DNA of 64,000 nt, from assembly GCF_030248535.1 (NCBI RefSeq), contig NZ_JAHGAJ010000008.1, forward strand, positions 62,001 through 126,000, given 5' to 3'. A program made the position numbers and the translations under genes. The notes under the pieces were generated by a model. It did no database searches. It saw only the letters and a program-made list of their open reading frames with translations, and was not told the origin of the DNA. This document shows, piece by piece, positions 25,537-34,386 of this stretch; position 1 is the stretch's first letter; each line of letters starts with the position of its first letter. Origin of the DNA: Vibrio sp. D404a (lineage in GTDB: Bacteria > Pseudomonadota > Gammaproteobacteria > Enterobacterales > Vibrionaceae).

Positions 25537-26748
25537 TCAAGAGCCGCAACTATCTTGTACTGAACGCCTATTTTCCCGGTTGACCCAATAAGCAATGCCC
25601 ATGATAAGTGCCGAAAAAAGAGCGCAAAGATAGATAGGGTAAATAGGGTTAATCACCACACTAAATGCTAAGGCAGCAGCTAACCCGTAGCCTAGAGTAT
25701 GAAACATGGAGATGTAACCCGCGACAGAACCCGGAGCTCGACTCAATTGACTGGTTGCTGAAGCTGTATAGGCAGGCACTAGCAACGCAGCACCGATGGC
25801 GGTCACAGTCATCGCCAATGAAAACATCACCAGATGAGGCACAACAAACAACAACATCCCACCCAACAACATCACAGCCCCCAAACGATACATGGTCGTT
25901 GGTGTCACTTTCTCTCTTTTTACCACCCAGACTTGCGTTAAAAGCGTAACACCAGCACTAATGGTCAATAAAACACCGATTGCATCACTTAACTTTTCAG
26001 AAGGCCAATCGGTGAAGGAGTGGATCAAAGGGGACAGACTGTATTGCAATAGGGCTACAGACGCACATAGAAACAGGCCACTAAATAGGTACGGAAATAA
26101 TATCTTATTTGGTAACCAAGGCTCTTTCTTATTATTTGATGTTGTTACTTCCGCCTTTGGAATAGGTATAAATATAGCAATAATTAAGGCTAAAAATGGC
26201 AGAGCGACCATCAAAAATAACGGTGCAAATGGACTTAGTTTTAACGAAAAAATAGAGACAACGGGGCCTAACAATCGACCGCTGCTTAATCCAATACTCA
26301 CTGCTGTAATTGCTCGTAATCTCTGTTGCTCTCCACACAATAATATTGCCCAATGTTGGCTTGCTGGCACCATGCCAGATACGGTGCAACCGTAAATAAC
26401 CCGAGCAGCAATTAATCCTATAAAACATAACGTTACATTAATATCGTTTGTTTTGCTCACCATAGAAAACAGAGCCAACAGAAGAAAACTCACTGTCATG
26501 CCTGACAGGGCCTGTATCACAACTCGATTTGGGCCGTGTTTATCACTGTAGCGCCCCCAAAATGGCGCTGATGGCAAAAAAAGTAGACTACCAACCGCAA
26601 TGAGCACAGACCAGGTTGGCAGATCGAAAGCCGACTGTTCAACCAGAAATGGCAGAGAAACAAGCAACCCATTTTGACCTATTCCCATTAGTGAAGAAAT
26701 AAGCCCTATCGACATTAGCTGAAACTTTTTATTATTTATAACTGACAT
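25537..26748 (-). CDS. MFS transporter divergent from the siderophore uptake operon
   Basis: A 403-aa major-facilitator protein with about twelve membrane segments. RYSDKHGPNRVV is the loop 2-3 signature. The frame extends 30 codons upstream, but that part would overlap a Fur-like box, so ATG at 26748 is preferred even though no strong ribosome site is visible. It shares a 150-bp, Fur-box-containing region with vatC, so it is probably iron-regulated. It may export a siderophore or its breakdown products, or import one; the family includes both types. Confidence 0.75.
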   Translation of the reverse strand: MSVINNKKFQLMSIGLISSLMGIGQNGLLVSLPFLVEQSAFDLPTWSVLIAVGSLLFLPSAPFWGRYSDKHGPNRVVIQALSGMTVSFLLLALFSMVSKTNDINVTLCFIGLIAARVIYGCTVSGMVPASQHWAILLCGEQQRLRAITAVSIGLSSGRLLGPVVSIFSLKLSPFAPLFLMVALPFLALIIAIFIPIPKAEVTTSNNKKEPWLPNKILFPYLFSGLFLCASVALLQYSLSPLIHSFTDWPSEKLSDAIGVLLTISAGVTLLTQVWVVKREKVTPTTMYRLGAVMLLGGMLLFVVPHLVMFSLAMTVTAIGAALLVPAYTASATSQLSRAPGSVAGYISMFHTLGYGLAAALAFSVVINPIYPIYLCALFSALIMGIAYWVNRENRRSVQDSCGS

Positions 26749-26822
26749 AATTAAGAGGCGTAAATAAGAGAAAATAAACTGGAAGTGAAAATCGCCATAG
26801 CTGAATATATCATTATTGATTA

Positions 26823-26842
26823 TGTGAATAATTATCATTTTA
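26823..26842. promoter_or_regulatory. Predicted Fur box between the MFS gene and vatC
   Basis: TGTGAATAATTATCATTTTA contains AATAATTATCATT, a good match to overlapping Fur hexamers (GATAAT/ATTATC). It is centred between the two divergent genes and would repress both under iron-replete conditions. Confidence 0.6.
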
Positions 26843-26899
26843 AATTCGTTGTGCTAACATTAACGGCTCTTTACCTATAACTCAACTTCCTATTTCATT

Positions 26900-27667
26900 A
26901 TGTATCAGCTTACCAATGCATCATTTGAAATCGACGGTAAGGCAATTCTTTCTCCTACGAGCCTGAATTTTGAACCTAAAAAAGTCACGACATTACTCGG
27001 CCACAATGGGTGCGGAAAGTCGACTTTAATTAAGTTATTAAGCCGTCAAAATAGCCCAACAAAAGGGCAAGTTTTATTCAATGAAAAGCCCTTATCTTCG
27101 TTTAGCCACCTTGAGTTTGCACACCAAGTTGCTTACCTACCGCAGCACCCGCCGATCACCGATGGTGTCACCGTGCGTGAGTTGGTCTGCTTTGGTCGTT
27201 ACCCGTGGAAAGGAGCTTTTGGTCGCTACAGTAAAGACGATTACGCGATTGTCGATGAAGCGATTGAGAAGGTCGGCTTAACCCCGTTTTCTGAGCGCTT
27301 TGTTGCAACGCTATCTGGCGGTGAGAGACAGCGCGCATGGGTCGCAATGCTGCTTGCTCAACAGAGTCAATGCATCTTGCTTGATGAGCCAACCTCCGCG
27401 CTCGACGTCGCCCACCAGCATGAACTACTCGCACTCATTCGTGAACTAAACCAGTCGCTTGGATTGACCGTCATTATGGTTTTGCACGACGTCAACATGG
27501 CGGCCAAGTTTAGTGACCATTTGATCGCGCTGCACTCTGGAAAAGTCATTGCATCAGGCACCCCTCAAGAAATGATGACCCCAGAGACACTCACCAAGAT
27601 CTATGGAATGGAGCTTGCGCTCTTCAATCATCCAGTCACTGGTCAACCCATCAGTTACATCCCCTAA
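26900..27667 (+). CDS. vatC: Hydroxamate siderophore ABC transporter, ATP-binding protein
   Basis: A 255-aa FhuC-type ATPase. Walker A GHNGCGKS (34-41), signature LSGGERQR (138-145), Walker B CILLDEP (158-164) and the switch His in VLHDVNMA. It powers the permease encoded downstream. The gene order ATPase, binding protein, double permease, GntR regulator, aerobactin receptor equals the vatCDB-iutR-iutA block described in Vibrio vulnificus, on which the symbol rests. The ATG at 26900 has only a weak ribosome site. A Fur box lies upstream. Confidence 0.88.
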   Translation: MYQLTNASFEIDGKAILSPTSLNFEPKKVTTLLGHNGCGKSTLIKLLSRQNSPTKGQVLFNEKPLSSFSHLEFAHQVAYLPQHPPITDGVTVRELVCFGRYPWKGAFGRYSKDDYAIVDEAIEKVGLTPFSERFVATLSGGERQRAWVAMLLAQQSQCILLDEPTSALDVAHQHELLALIRELNQSLGLTVIMVLHDVNMAAKFSDHLIALHSGKVIASGTPQEMMTPETLTKIYGMELALFNHPVTGQPISYIP

Positions 27668-27683
27668 CCGAAAGGATTCTGTT

Positions 27684-28595
27684 GTGAAAAATATCATTAC
27701 CCTCCTCGTGTCCGCCCTAACGTTCAATGCATACGCGTTGGAACTGACGCATGAAATGGGGACCGCCAACTTTGAAACCACACCAACAAAAATCATCGCT
27801 CTAGACTGGGCATTATCGGAAACGGTAATGAGTCTGGGCGTTGAGCTTGAAGGTATTGCTGATGCACCAGGCTATCAACAATGGGTGGTAGAGCCGCAGC
27901 TGAACGAGCACGCGGTAGATGTAGGCTCTCGACGAGAACCCAATTTAGAACTGCTCACCAAGTTACAACCTGATGTTATTTTAATGAGTAAACACATGGC
28001 AGCCGCGTATGAGCAACTCAACAAAATTGCACCCGTACTGGTTTACAGTATTTACAGCGAAGAGAAACAACCGCTTGAGTCGGCGAAATCGGTGACACGC
28101 TCGCTTGGCCAGTTGTTTGATCGTGAAGCACAAGCCCAAGAGATCATCACACAGACTGAGCAGAGACTGCTTGCTAACGGCGAGCGAGTCCACGCAGCCA
28201 ATAACGATGAAAAACCGCTTCTGTTCACTCGATTCATCAATGACAAAACACTGCGTATTCACAGTGAGGGGTCACTGGCTCAAGACACTATCCATGCGAT
28301 GGGCCTGCAAAACGACTGGAATGAAAAAACAAACCTTTGGGGCTTTAGCACCGCAGGAATCGAAAAAATCGCAGAACATCAAACAGCCAATGTGATGATC
28401 TTTGGTCCTCTGACCGATGACGAACGCAATCAACTGACTCGCTCTCCACTTTGGCAGGCAATGGCTTTCACTCGTACTGACTCAGTTTACGAATTACCTG
28501 CAATCTGGACATTTGGTGGGCTGATTGCCGCCCAGCGCTTTAGCGATCACATCACCGAGCAATTAACTCATCAGACCTTGACCCACAAACCATGA
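27684..28595 (+). CDS. vatD: Siderophore-binding periplasmic protein (FhuD-like)
   Basis: A 303-aa exported binding protein. The start is GTG at 27684 with AAAGGA seven bases before; the longer open frame runs back into vatC and is not used. A short signal peptide ends near NAYA. The mature part has TPTKIIALDWALSETVMSLG and ELLTKLQPDVILMS, typical of class III (FhuD/BtuF) binding proteins with a rigid central helix. It delivers ferric hydroxamates to the VatB permease. Its stop overlaps the vatB start (ATGA). Confidence 0.88.
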   Translation: MKNIITLLVSALTFNAYALELTHEMGTANFETTPTKIIALDWALSETVMSLGVELEGIADAPGYQQWVVEPQLNEHAVDVGSRREPNLELLTKLQPDVILMSKHMAAAYEQLNKIAPVLVYSIYSEEKQPLESAKSVTRSLGQLFDREAQAQEIITQTEQRLLANGERVHAANNDEKPLLFTRFINDKTLRIHSEGSLAQDTIHAMGLQNDWNEKTNLWGFSTAGIEKIAEHQTANVMIFGPLTDDERNQLTRSPLWQAMAFTRTDSVYELPAIWTFGGLIAAQRFSDHITEQLTHQTLTHKP

Positions 28596-30589
28596 TCACA
28601 GCCAACGCTTCAACGCCAAAGGTTGGCGTATTTAGATTCAAAACAGCAGGGCTACTCGTCGCTGCTGTTTTGGTTCTCGGTTCATTGCTTCAGATCACCG
28701 CCCCATACTCCCAAGGCCTGGGTCTAATTTGGGATACGCTGTTTGAGTATGATGCATCAAACTACCAGCACATAATCACTCACTTAACGTATCTGCCTCG
28801 TTTAACTGTCGCGTTAATTTGCGGATTTGCTCTAGCCGTCGCAGGTTGTGTGATGCAGTTTGTTTTGCGCAACCCTATTGCGTCACCGACCACATTGGGT
28901 GTCGCCGCCGGTGCTGAATTGGGCATGGTGTTAGGAATTCTATTGCTGCCTGCAAGCCTTGCTTTACCAAGCTTTTTGCCTGCGTTTATCGGAGGGTGTT
29001 TAGCGACAGGGTTAGTTTTCTTATTAAGTTCAACGCGCGGCTATTCGCCTCTGCACATGGTGTTATCGGGCATGATCGTAAGCCTGTTCTTGGGTTCACT
29101 CAACACCATGTTACTGATGCTTAACGAACAGAAACTCACCAGCTTGTTTGTTTGGGGGGCTGGCGTACTCAATCAAAACGATTGGACAAGCACCCAGATT
29201 CTTCTGCCGTTAGTCTGTATTCCGACCTTGCTACTACTGCTGCTGCAGCGTCCATTGGCCTCACTTCAATTTGGCGATAACGTCGCCACATCGCTGGGCG
29301 TTAACATCAAGCAAATCAAATTGCTGTGTTTATCATTGTCGATTTTCATCACCGCGGCTGTGGTCAGCGAAGTGGGTATAATTGGATTTATCGGTATCGT
29401 TGCCCCTGCGATTGCTCGCATGCTCGGTATTCGCGCGCTAGCAAAACAGATCATCGCCAGTGGGGTGATAGGCGGCGCTATCTTGCTAACGGTTGACCTG
29501 TTGATTCAGCCATTTTCGGGGGTCGGCGGTGAACTTCTGCCAACCGGAGCGATGACAGCTCTGCTTGGTGCTCCGTTCCTACTCTGGTTATTGCAACGTA
29601 CTAAGCTCAACTCGGAATTGAAAAATCGCAGTGAGCACGTTGAGCATTTCAAACATGCCGCCACTGGCAAGGTGTTGTCTGCCATGTTGTTGGTGCTCAT
29701 CCTAGTATGTGCAGTTTCAATCACGCTCGGGCGAAACCAACTGGGTTGGAGCCTAGAGTTAAGCCCATCTCTACTTGAACTTCGCTTACCAAGAGTGCTT
29801 GTTGCACTGTTAGCAGGTATTGGATTGGCGTTTGCTGGCACCATCATCCAACGAATATCTAACAACCCAATGGCAAGTCCCGAAGTCCTCGGTATCAGCT
29901 CGGGCGCGGCTTTAGCACTGGTGCTTGGTACCTTGATCGGTGGCGCGATTGGGCGTGAACAGCAGATGCTATTGGGAACATTGGGCGCAGCAACGGTCAC
30001 GGGTATTGTTTGGTTGATGGGTCGTAAACACAACTTTGCACCAACCCAAACTCTACTTACAGGTATTGCACTCAGTGCGGGATTAGACGCTCTGCTGAGA
30101 ATTGCGATGAGCTCTGGCAACGAAAACGCAACCGCACTTCTAACTTGGCTATCCGGTTCCACCTACCTCGTTGCCGAGCATGACGTTGTACTTCTCGCGA
30201 TCGGTGTACTGGTTGTCGGTTCACTCGCCATTTCATTGAATCGATGGATAGAGTTGATCAATTTGGGTGATGTCACCACAACCAGTTTAGGCATGAACAC
30301 AACATTGGTTCGCCTTGTTTTGCTTCTACTGGTCGCCGCTCTTACCACGCTATGTACGATTGTCATTGGCCCACTGAGTTTCATCGGGCTTTTGGCTCCG
30401 CATATGGCTCGATCACTGCACCAATATCGCGCTGTACCTCAAATGCTCACCGCGGCACTACTGGGTGCAATCATCATGGTTTGCGCTGATTGGATAGGCC
30501 GAACCCTTTGGTTCCCTTGGCAATTCCCGGCAGGACTGCTCGCCTCTTTGATTGGTGGAGGCTACTTCTTGTACTTGATGAGACGCTAA
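28592..30589 (+). CDS. vatB: Siderophore ABC transporter permease, duplicated FhuB type
   Basis: A 665-aa inner-membrane protein formed by two homologous FecCD-type halves of about ten membrane segments each, joined near residue 350 by a short polar linker. Each half contains LPRxxxALxxGxxLAxAGxxxQ (LPRLTVALICGFALAVAGCV and LPRVLVALLAGIGLAFAGTI) and a GFIGxxxPxxAR/SFIGLLAPHMAR block for ATPase contact. E. coli FhuB has the same fused layout. It overlaps vatD by four bases. A terminator follows. Confidence 0.93.
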   Translation: MITANASTPKVGVFRFKTAGLLVAAVLVLGSLLQITAPYSQGLGLIWDTLFEYDASNYQHIITHLTYLPRLTVALICGFALAVAGCVMQFVLRNPIASPTTLGVAAGAELGMVLGILLLPASLALPSFLPAFIGGCLATGLVFLLSSTRGYSPLHMVLSGMIVSLFLGSLNTMLLMLNEQKLTSLFVWGAGVLNQNDWTSTQILLPLVCIPTLLLLLLQRPLASLQFGDNVATSLGVNIKQIKLLCLSLSIFITAAVVSEVGIIGFIGIVAPAIARMLGIRALAKQIIASGVIGGAILLTVDLLIQPFSGVGGELLPTGAMTALLGAPFLLWLLQRTKLNSELKNRSEHVEHFKHAATGKVLSAMLLVLILVCAVSITLGRNQLGWSLELSPSLLELRLPRVLVALLAGIGLAFAGTIIQRISNNPMASPEVLGISSGAALALVLGTLIGGAIGREQQMLLGTLGAATVTGIVWLMGRKHNFAPTQTLLTGIALSAGLDALLRIAMSSGNENATALLTWLSGSTYLVAEHDVVLLAIGVLVVGSLAISLNRWIELINLGDVTTTSLGMNTTLVRLVLLLLVAALTTLCTIVIGPLSFIGLLAPHMARSLHQYRAVPQMLTAALLGAIIMVCADWIGRTLWFPWQFPAGLLASLIGGGYFLYLMRR

Positions 30590-30619
30590 CTCAACCGACA
30601 AGAACAGCTCAAACACAAG

Positions 30620-30651
30620 GCCCAGTGAACACTCAATCACTGGGCTTTTTT
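30620..30651 (+). terminator. Rho-independent terminator after vatB
   Basis: Stem GCCCAGTGA/TCACTGGGC with an eight-base loop and six T residues. Confidence 0.93.
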
Positions 30652-30711
30652 GATCTCCCCTTCGTATTTTGGCAACCAAAACACAATTTATGGTATTCAT
30701 GCTAGTTTCTG

Positions 30712-30783
30712 TTTACCATAGGGTCTCAACTTACCTTGGGTAAAGCCGTTTACCTCGAGTAAAACGGTTTATCTCGGGTGCAA
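30712..30783 (+). promoter_or_regulatory. Four iterated dyads upstream of the GntR (iutR) gene
   Basis: Four imperfect palindromes follow each other at 18, 19 and 19 bp: TTTACCATAGGGTCT (30712), TTACCTTGGGTAA (30731, perfect 5+5 dyad), TTTACCTCGAGTAAA (30749) and TTTATCTCGGGTGCAA (30768). The last ends 25 bp before the start codon. Iterated dyads before a regulator gene suggest an autoregulatory operator cluster. Confidence 0.6.
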
Positions 30784-30808
30784 CAAACCCAGAACAATTT
30801 TGGACGAT

Positions 30809-31765
30809 ATGGACACATCAGCAATCACAAGACTTCAACGCGATTTACTCTTCAAGGTAGTAACACGCCTCAAAGAGGAAAATGCCGTCGCCGGAAATAG
30901 CCTGAATGAATCCTCGCTTGCGCAGCAATTTGAGGTTTCAAGAACGCCGATGCGAGCAGTACTCAAGCACTTGTCCGATCAAGGTATCGCGAAGTCGGTT
31001 CCATACAAGGGATTTGTACTGCAGGTGAATGCCTGCGATATCGAAACCGATGATCAAAATAACCAAGAGCAAGCGCGCGAAGAGCAACTGTACTTGCGAC
31101 TACTGATGGATATTTTCTTTGGCGAGATCAGCGATTCGTTTTCGGAAAATGAACTCCAACAACGCTATAACGCCAATCGAGGAGAAGTACAATCGGTGCT
31201 CAGGTTATTGGAAAGCGACGCGATTTTCCGACGCAGTCCTGGTTACAAGTGGCAACTGGATGGAGTACTCAACTCCCTTGAAAGACACACCGAAAGTTAC
31301 CGATGCCGTCTGATTTTTGAACCTGCTGGTCTACTTGAACCCACGTGGAGGCTAAAACGCGACGCATTGGAAAAATGTCGTGAGCGCCATATCCATGCTA
31401 TCGACAACCCAGACTCAATCACTGCAAGTCAGCTTTTCACCTTGAGCGCAGACTTCCATGAGATCCTTGCGGCAAGCTCTGGTAACCGCTTCCTACTCGG
31501 CATGATGCAGCAACAAAATCGACTGCGTAAAGCGACTGATTTGGTCTCTATGCACATCCAATCATCCGTTAGCCGTTCATGCCAACGTCGTTTAGATATC
31601 ATGGAACTGGTTTTAGATGGGAATAACCAAGCGGCTTCAGAGAGACTCGCTCAGTTGCTTGAAAATGATGTTCGCGTGATGAAACGCACCTACCAAGACG
31701 TGATGAATGTATCTCAAGAGCAGCGAGAGCAAATCATCAATAGTATTTCTCTAAAAAACAACTGA
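30809..31765 (+). CDS. iutR: GntR-family regulator with two winged helices and an FCD-like domain
   Basis: A 318-aa regulator. Residues about 5-75 form a GntR winged helix (SLAQQFEVSRTPMRAVLKHL). A second segment, about 88-150, has the same pattern (ELQQRYNANRGEVQSVLRLL then RSPGYKWQL as a wing). An FCD-like helical domain follows (about 160-300), with the ligand-pocket histidine region SADFHEILA. Typical FCD members are 230-250 aa with one winged helix. The gene lies where IutR lies in V. vulnificus, between vatCDB and iutA. ATG at 30809 is chosen over TTG at 30800. Confidence 0.78.
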   Translation: MDTSAITRLQRDLLFKVVTRLKEENAVAGNSLNESSLAQQFEVSRTPMRAVLKHLSDQGIAKSVPYKGFVLQVNACDIETDDQNNQEQAREEQLYLRLLMDIFFGEISDSFSENELQQRYNANRGEVQSVLRLLESDAIFRRSPGYKWQLDGVLNSLERHTESYRCRLIFEPAGLLEPTWRLKRDALEKCRERHIHAIDNPDSITASQLFTLSADFHEILAASSGNRFLLGMMQQQNRLRKATDLVSMHIQSSVSRSCQRRLDIMELVLDGNNQAASERLAQLLENDVRVMKRTYQDVMNVSQEQREQIINSISLKNN

Positions 31766-31770
31766 TTAAT

Positions 31771-31798
31771 AGGGCGGCTACTCATCAAGCCGCCCTCC
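31771..31798 (+). terminator. Probable terminator after the GntR gene
   Basis: Stem AGGGCGGCT/AGCCGCCCT with an eight-base loop, but only a weak pyrimidine tail (CCTTC). Confidence 0.6.
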
Positions 31799-31948
31799 TT
31801 CACCGTATTATATCTACTAAATATAATCCTTTAAAATCAGCAATTTAAATCAAAACCAAGTTCAAAAAACCTCACTATCACCTGACCGACTATTGTTGCA
31901 TTTGAAAATAAATCGCATTTACATATTGTTTTTTCGCAACAAAAACAC

Positions 31949-31970
31949 AATAATAATGATTCTTATTTAG
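31949..31970 (+). promoter_or_regulatory. Predicted Fur box upstream of iutA
   Basis: AATAATAATGATTCTTATTT contains the dyad AATAA-TGATTC-TTATT, close to the Fur consensus. It lies about 130 bp before the iutA start. The rest of the 31799-32100 gap is AT-rich leader with no gene. Confidence 0.6.
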
Positions 31971-32100
31971 AATCAAATGCAAAAACAGGCACATGCTTGG
32001 TCTGGATCAACTCGTTTGATTCTCAATAAAAACAATAAAAATAAAGTCATCACGCCAAAGAAATGTGTGCAGCCTTTCATTGATAATTGCAGAGAATAAA

Positions 32101-34257
32101 ATGAAAACCGAAAAAGGAAGTTTCAAACTTTCCACAGTCGCTCTAGCAGTAGCGGCGGTAAGTTCCGTATTCACAGCCCAAGCTCAAGATCACACCACCG
32201 ACGAAAAAATGGTTGTTGTATCGAGTCGCACTCCAAAAGCCATTAGCGATATTCCAGGTACTGTTTGGTACATCGAACCTCAGCAGATTGAACAAGAATA
32301 CCGAGGCGGCAAATCTCTAGGAGAAATCCTAGCAAGCGCTATCCCATCACTGGATGTAAGCAGCGGTGCCCGCACTAACTACGGTCAAAACTTGCGCGGC
32401 AGAAAAATGCTGGTGATGATTGATGGCGTATCGCTGCAATCTTCACGTCAAATCAGTCGTCATCTAGACTCTATCGACCCATTCAACATTGAACGAATTG
32501 AAGTCCTATCAGGCGCGACGTCAATCTACGGTGCTGGTGCTTCAGGTGGTGTGATTAATATCATCACCAAAAAAGCCGATGGCGAAGAGCTTGAGTTTGA
32601 GTCTTTTGTTGGCGGTACATCAGGTTTCAATTCAGGTGAAGATTTCGACTACAAAGTTGGACAATCGATCTCGGGCGGCAATGAAACCGTTCAAGCACGC
32701 TCGTCAGTGATCTACACAGAAACTCAAGGTTTCTTTGACGCGAATGGCGATATCGTTACGCCAGATATTTCTCAAGGTTCTCTGCAATTCAATAAAACCG
32801 TCGACTTCCTAACGACCGTTGGCGTTAATATCTCAGAGACGAAGAAGCTCAACTTCCTAGCGCAGTATTACGACAGCCAGCAAGACTCTCCATATGGTTT
32901 GTACATTGTTGGGCGTGACTTCGTTGATGTTCGCAAAGGTTTTGATTCTGATAGAGAACACGGCACCGAGCGTATCATGTTGAGTGCGTCATACATTGAT
33001 GAGCAGTTCCTCGGCCACCAGCTGATTGCTGAAGCGTCATATCGTAAAGAAGACCAGACTTATACGCCTTACTTCCAATCTTCTGGTCAGCAAATCACTG
33101 ATGTTCTCTCTCTAAAAGCGGCATTGGCGAAGGACTTCGGTCGCTTCAACATCGTTTATGGTGTGGATGCTTACCAAGACACTCTCGAGAGTAACCAAGC
33201 GCTTTACGATCCGACGATTGCCAATAACTCGGGCAACCTAATCAACAAAACATATGCTGAAGTCGGACGCTATCCGGACGTTGAAGTCGCGTCTATTGCG
33301 AGCTTTGTTCAAGCTGGTTTTGACATCACGAATGATTGGTCTGTAGAGGGTGGCTTCCGTTACCAATACATGAAAAACACCATTGACGACTTCGTTGGCT
33401 ACCAACAGCAAAAGCAAATCGCAGCAGGTAACGGAACCAGCGCAGATGCAGTTCCTGGCGGTGAAACGGATTACGGTGTTGGTCTATTCAACTTAGGTAC
33501 GGTTTATCATCTAAACAGTGATTCACAAGTTTGGGCCAACTTCTCACAAGGTTTCGATTTAGCCGATCCGGCAAAATACTACGGCCAAGGCAACTACACC
33601 CTAGTGGGCGATCACTGGCAACTTGATGACAGCATCAATGTGAACGACTCTAAGATGTCTGGCATCAAGACCAACAGCTTTGAACTTGGTTACCGCTTAG
33701 ACACTGGCGACCTAAGCCTTCAATCAGCAGCTTACTACTCTCAGTCTGACAAGAATGTTAAGTACAACAAAAACACACTGTTGATCGAAGAGATCGACGA
33801 CAAGAAACGTGTTTATGGCTTAGAAGCACTGGCTTCTTACTGGGTACATGAAAACGTTCAGCTGGGTGCATCGGGACACTACGTTGTCTCAGAGGTGAAA
33901 GGCGATGATGGCTGGGAAGACCAATCAGCAGGTGAAGCGAGCACATCAAAAGCCAGTGCATGGGCGGGTTGGTACGATGCTGACCTATCTCTGAAAGTTC
34001 AGAGCCAAACCATGTTTGACTACGAAGATGACAGCGATAACAAGCTCAATGGTTACACTGTCTTCGACCTTGTGGGTACTTACCAACTTCCAGTAGGTAG
34101 CCTAGGTTTTGGTATCCAAAACTTACTCAACAAAGACTACACCACTATTTGGGGTCAACGTGCACAGATTCTTTACGCGACACATTATGAATCAGCCGCT
34201 TATGACTACCGTGGCCGCGGCCGTACTTATACCTTGAACTACCAAGTGAAGTTCTAA
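32101..34257 (+). CDS. iutA: Ferric aerobactin TonB-dependent receptor
   Basis: A 718-aa outer-membrane receptor closely resembling E. coli IutA throughout. Signal peptide ending TAQAQ; TonB box near EKMVVVSS; plug domain with GGKSLGEILASAIPSLDVSS, RTNYGQNLRGRKMLVMIDGV, SIDPFNIERIEVLSGATS and GGVINIITKKA; a 22-stranded barrel with FNLG, NFSQGFDLADPAKYYGQG and the C-terminal GRGRTYTLNYQVKF ending in Phe. ATG at 32101 is preceded by AGAGA; an ATG-less extension upstream is ignored. A Fur box and a GntR regulator precede it. Confidence 0.95.
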   Translation: MKTEKGSFKLSTVALAVAAVSSVFTAQAQDHTTDEKMVVVSSRTPKAISDIPGTVWYIEPQQIEQEYRGGKSLGEILASAIPSLDVSSGARTNYGQNLRGRKMLVMIDGVSLQSSRQISRHLDSIDPFNIERIEVLSGATSIYGAGASGGVINIITKKADGEELEFESFVGGTSGFNSGEDFDYKVGQSISGGNETVQARSSVIYTETQGFFDANGDIVTPDISQGSLQFNKTVDFLTTVGVNISETKKLNFLAQYYDSQQDSPYGLYIVGRDFVDVRKGFDSDREHGTERIMLSASYIDEQFLGHQLIAEASYRKEDQTYTPYFQSSGQQITDVLSLKAALAKDFGRFNIVYGVDAYQDTLESNQALYDPTIANNSGNLINKTYAEVGRYPDVEVASIASFVQAGFDITNDWSVEGGFRYQYMKNTIDDFVGYQQQKQIAAGNGTSADAVPGGETDYGVGLFNLGTVYHLNSDSQVWANFSQGFDLADPAKYYGQGNYTLVGDHWQLDDSINVNDSKMSGIKTNSFELGYRLDTGDLSLQSAAYYSQSDKNVKYNKNTLLIEEIDDKKRVYGLEALASYWVHENVQLGASGHYVVSEVKGDDGWEDQSAGEASTSKASAWAGWYDADLSLKVQSQTMFDYEDDSDNKLNGYTVFDLVGTYQLPVGSLGFGIQNLLNKDYTTIWGQRAQILYATHYESAAYDYRGRGRTYTLNYQVKF

Positions 34258-34300
34258 TCACGAACCCTGCTGTCGTTAAATAAATGAGCAGAGAACGAAG

Positions 34301-34329
34301 AAAGGCAGCGTACATAGCGCTGCCTTTTT
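34301..34329 (+). terminator. Terminator after iutA
   Basis: Stem AAAGGCAGCG/CGCTGCCTTT with a seven-base loop and a T-run, between convergent genes. Confidence 0.9.
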
Positions 34330-34386
34330 ATTATCACCAATCTACTTCCAAACGTGAGCGAAACGGCTTCACTCACAGATTGACCA

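Noticed and set aside
26749..26838. 30-codon N-terminal extension of the MFS protein
   Set aside because: The extension overlaps a Fur-like box and AT-rich promoter sequence.
29506..30162. Long minus-strand frame (218 codons) inside vatB
   Set aside because: Its composition reflects the antisense of a membrane permease; vatB is clearly the real gene.
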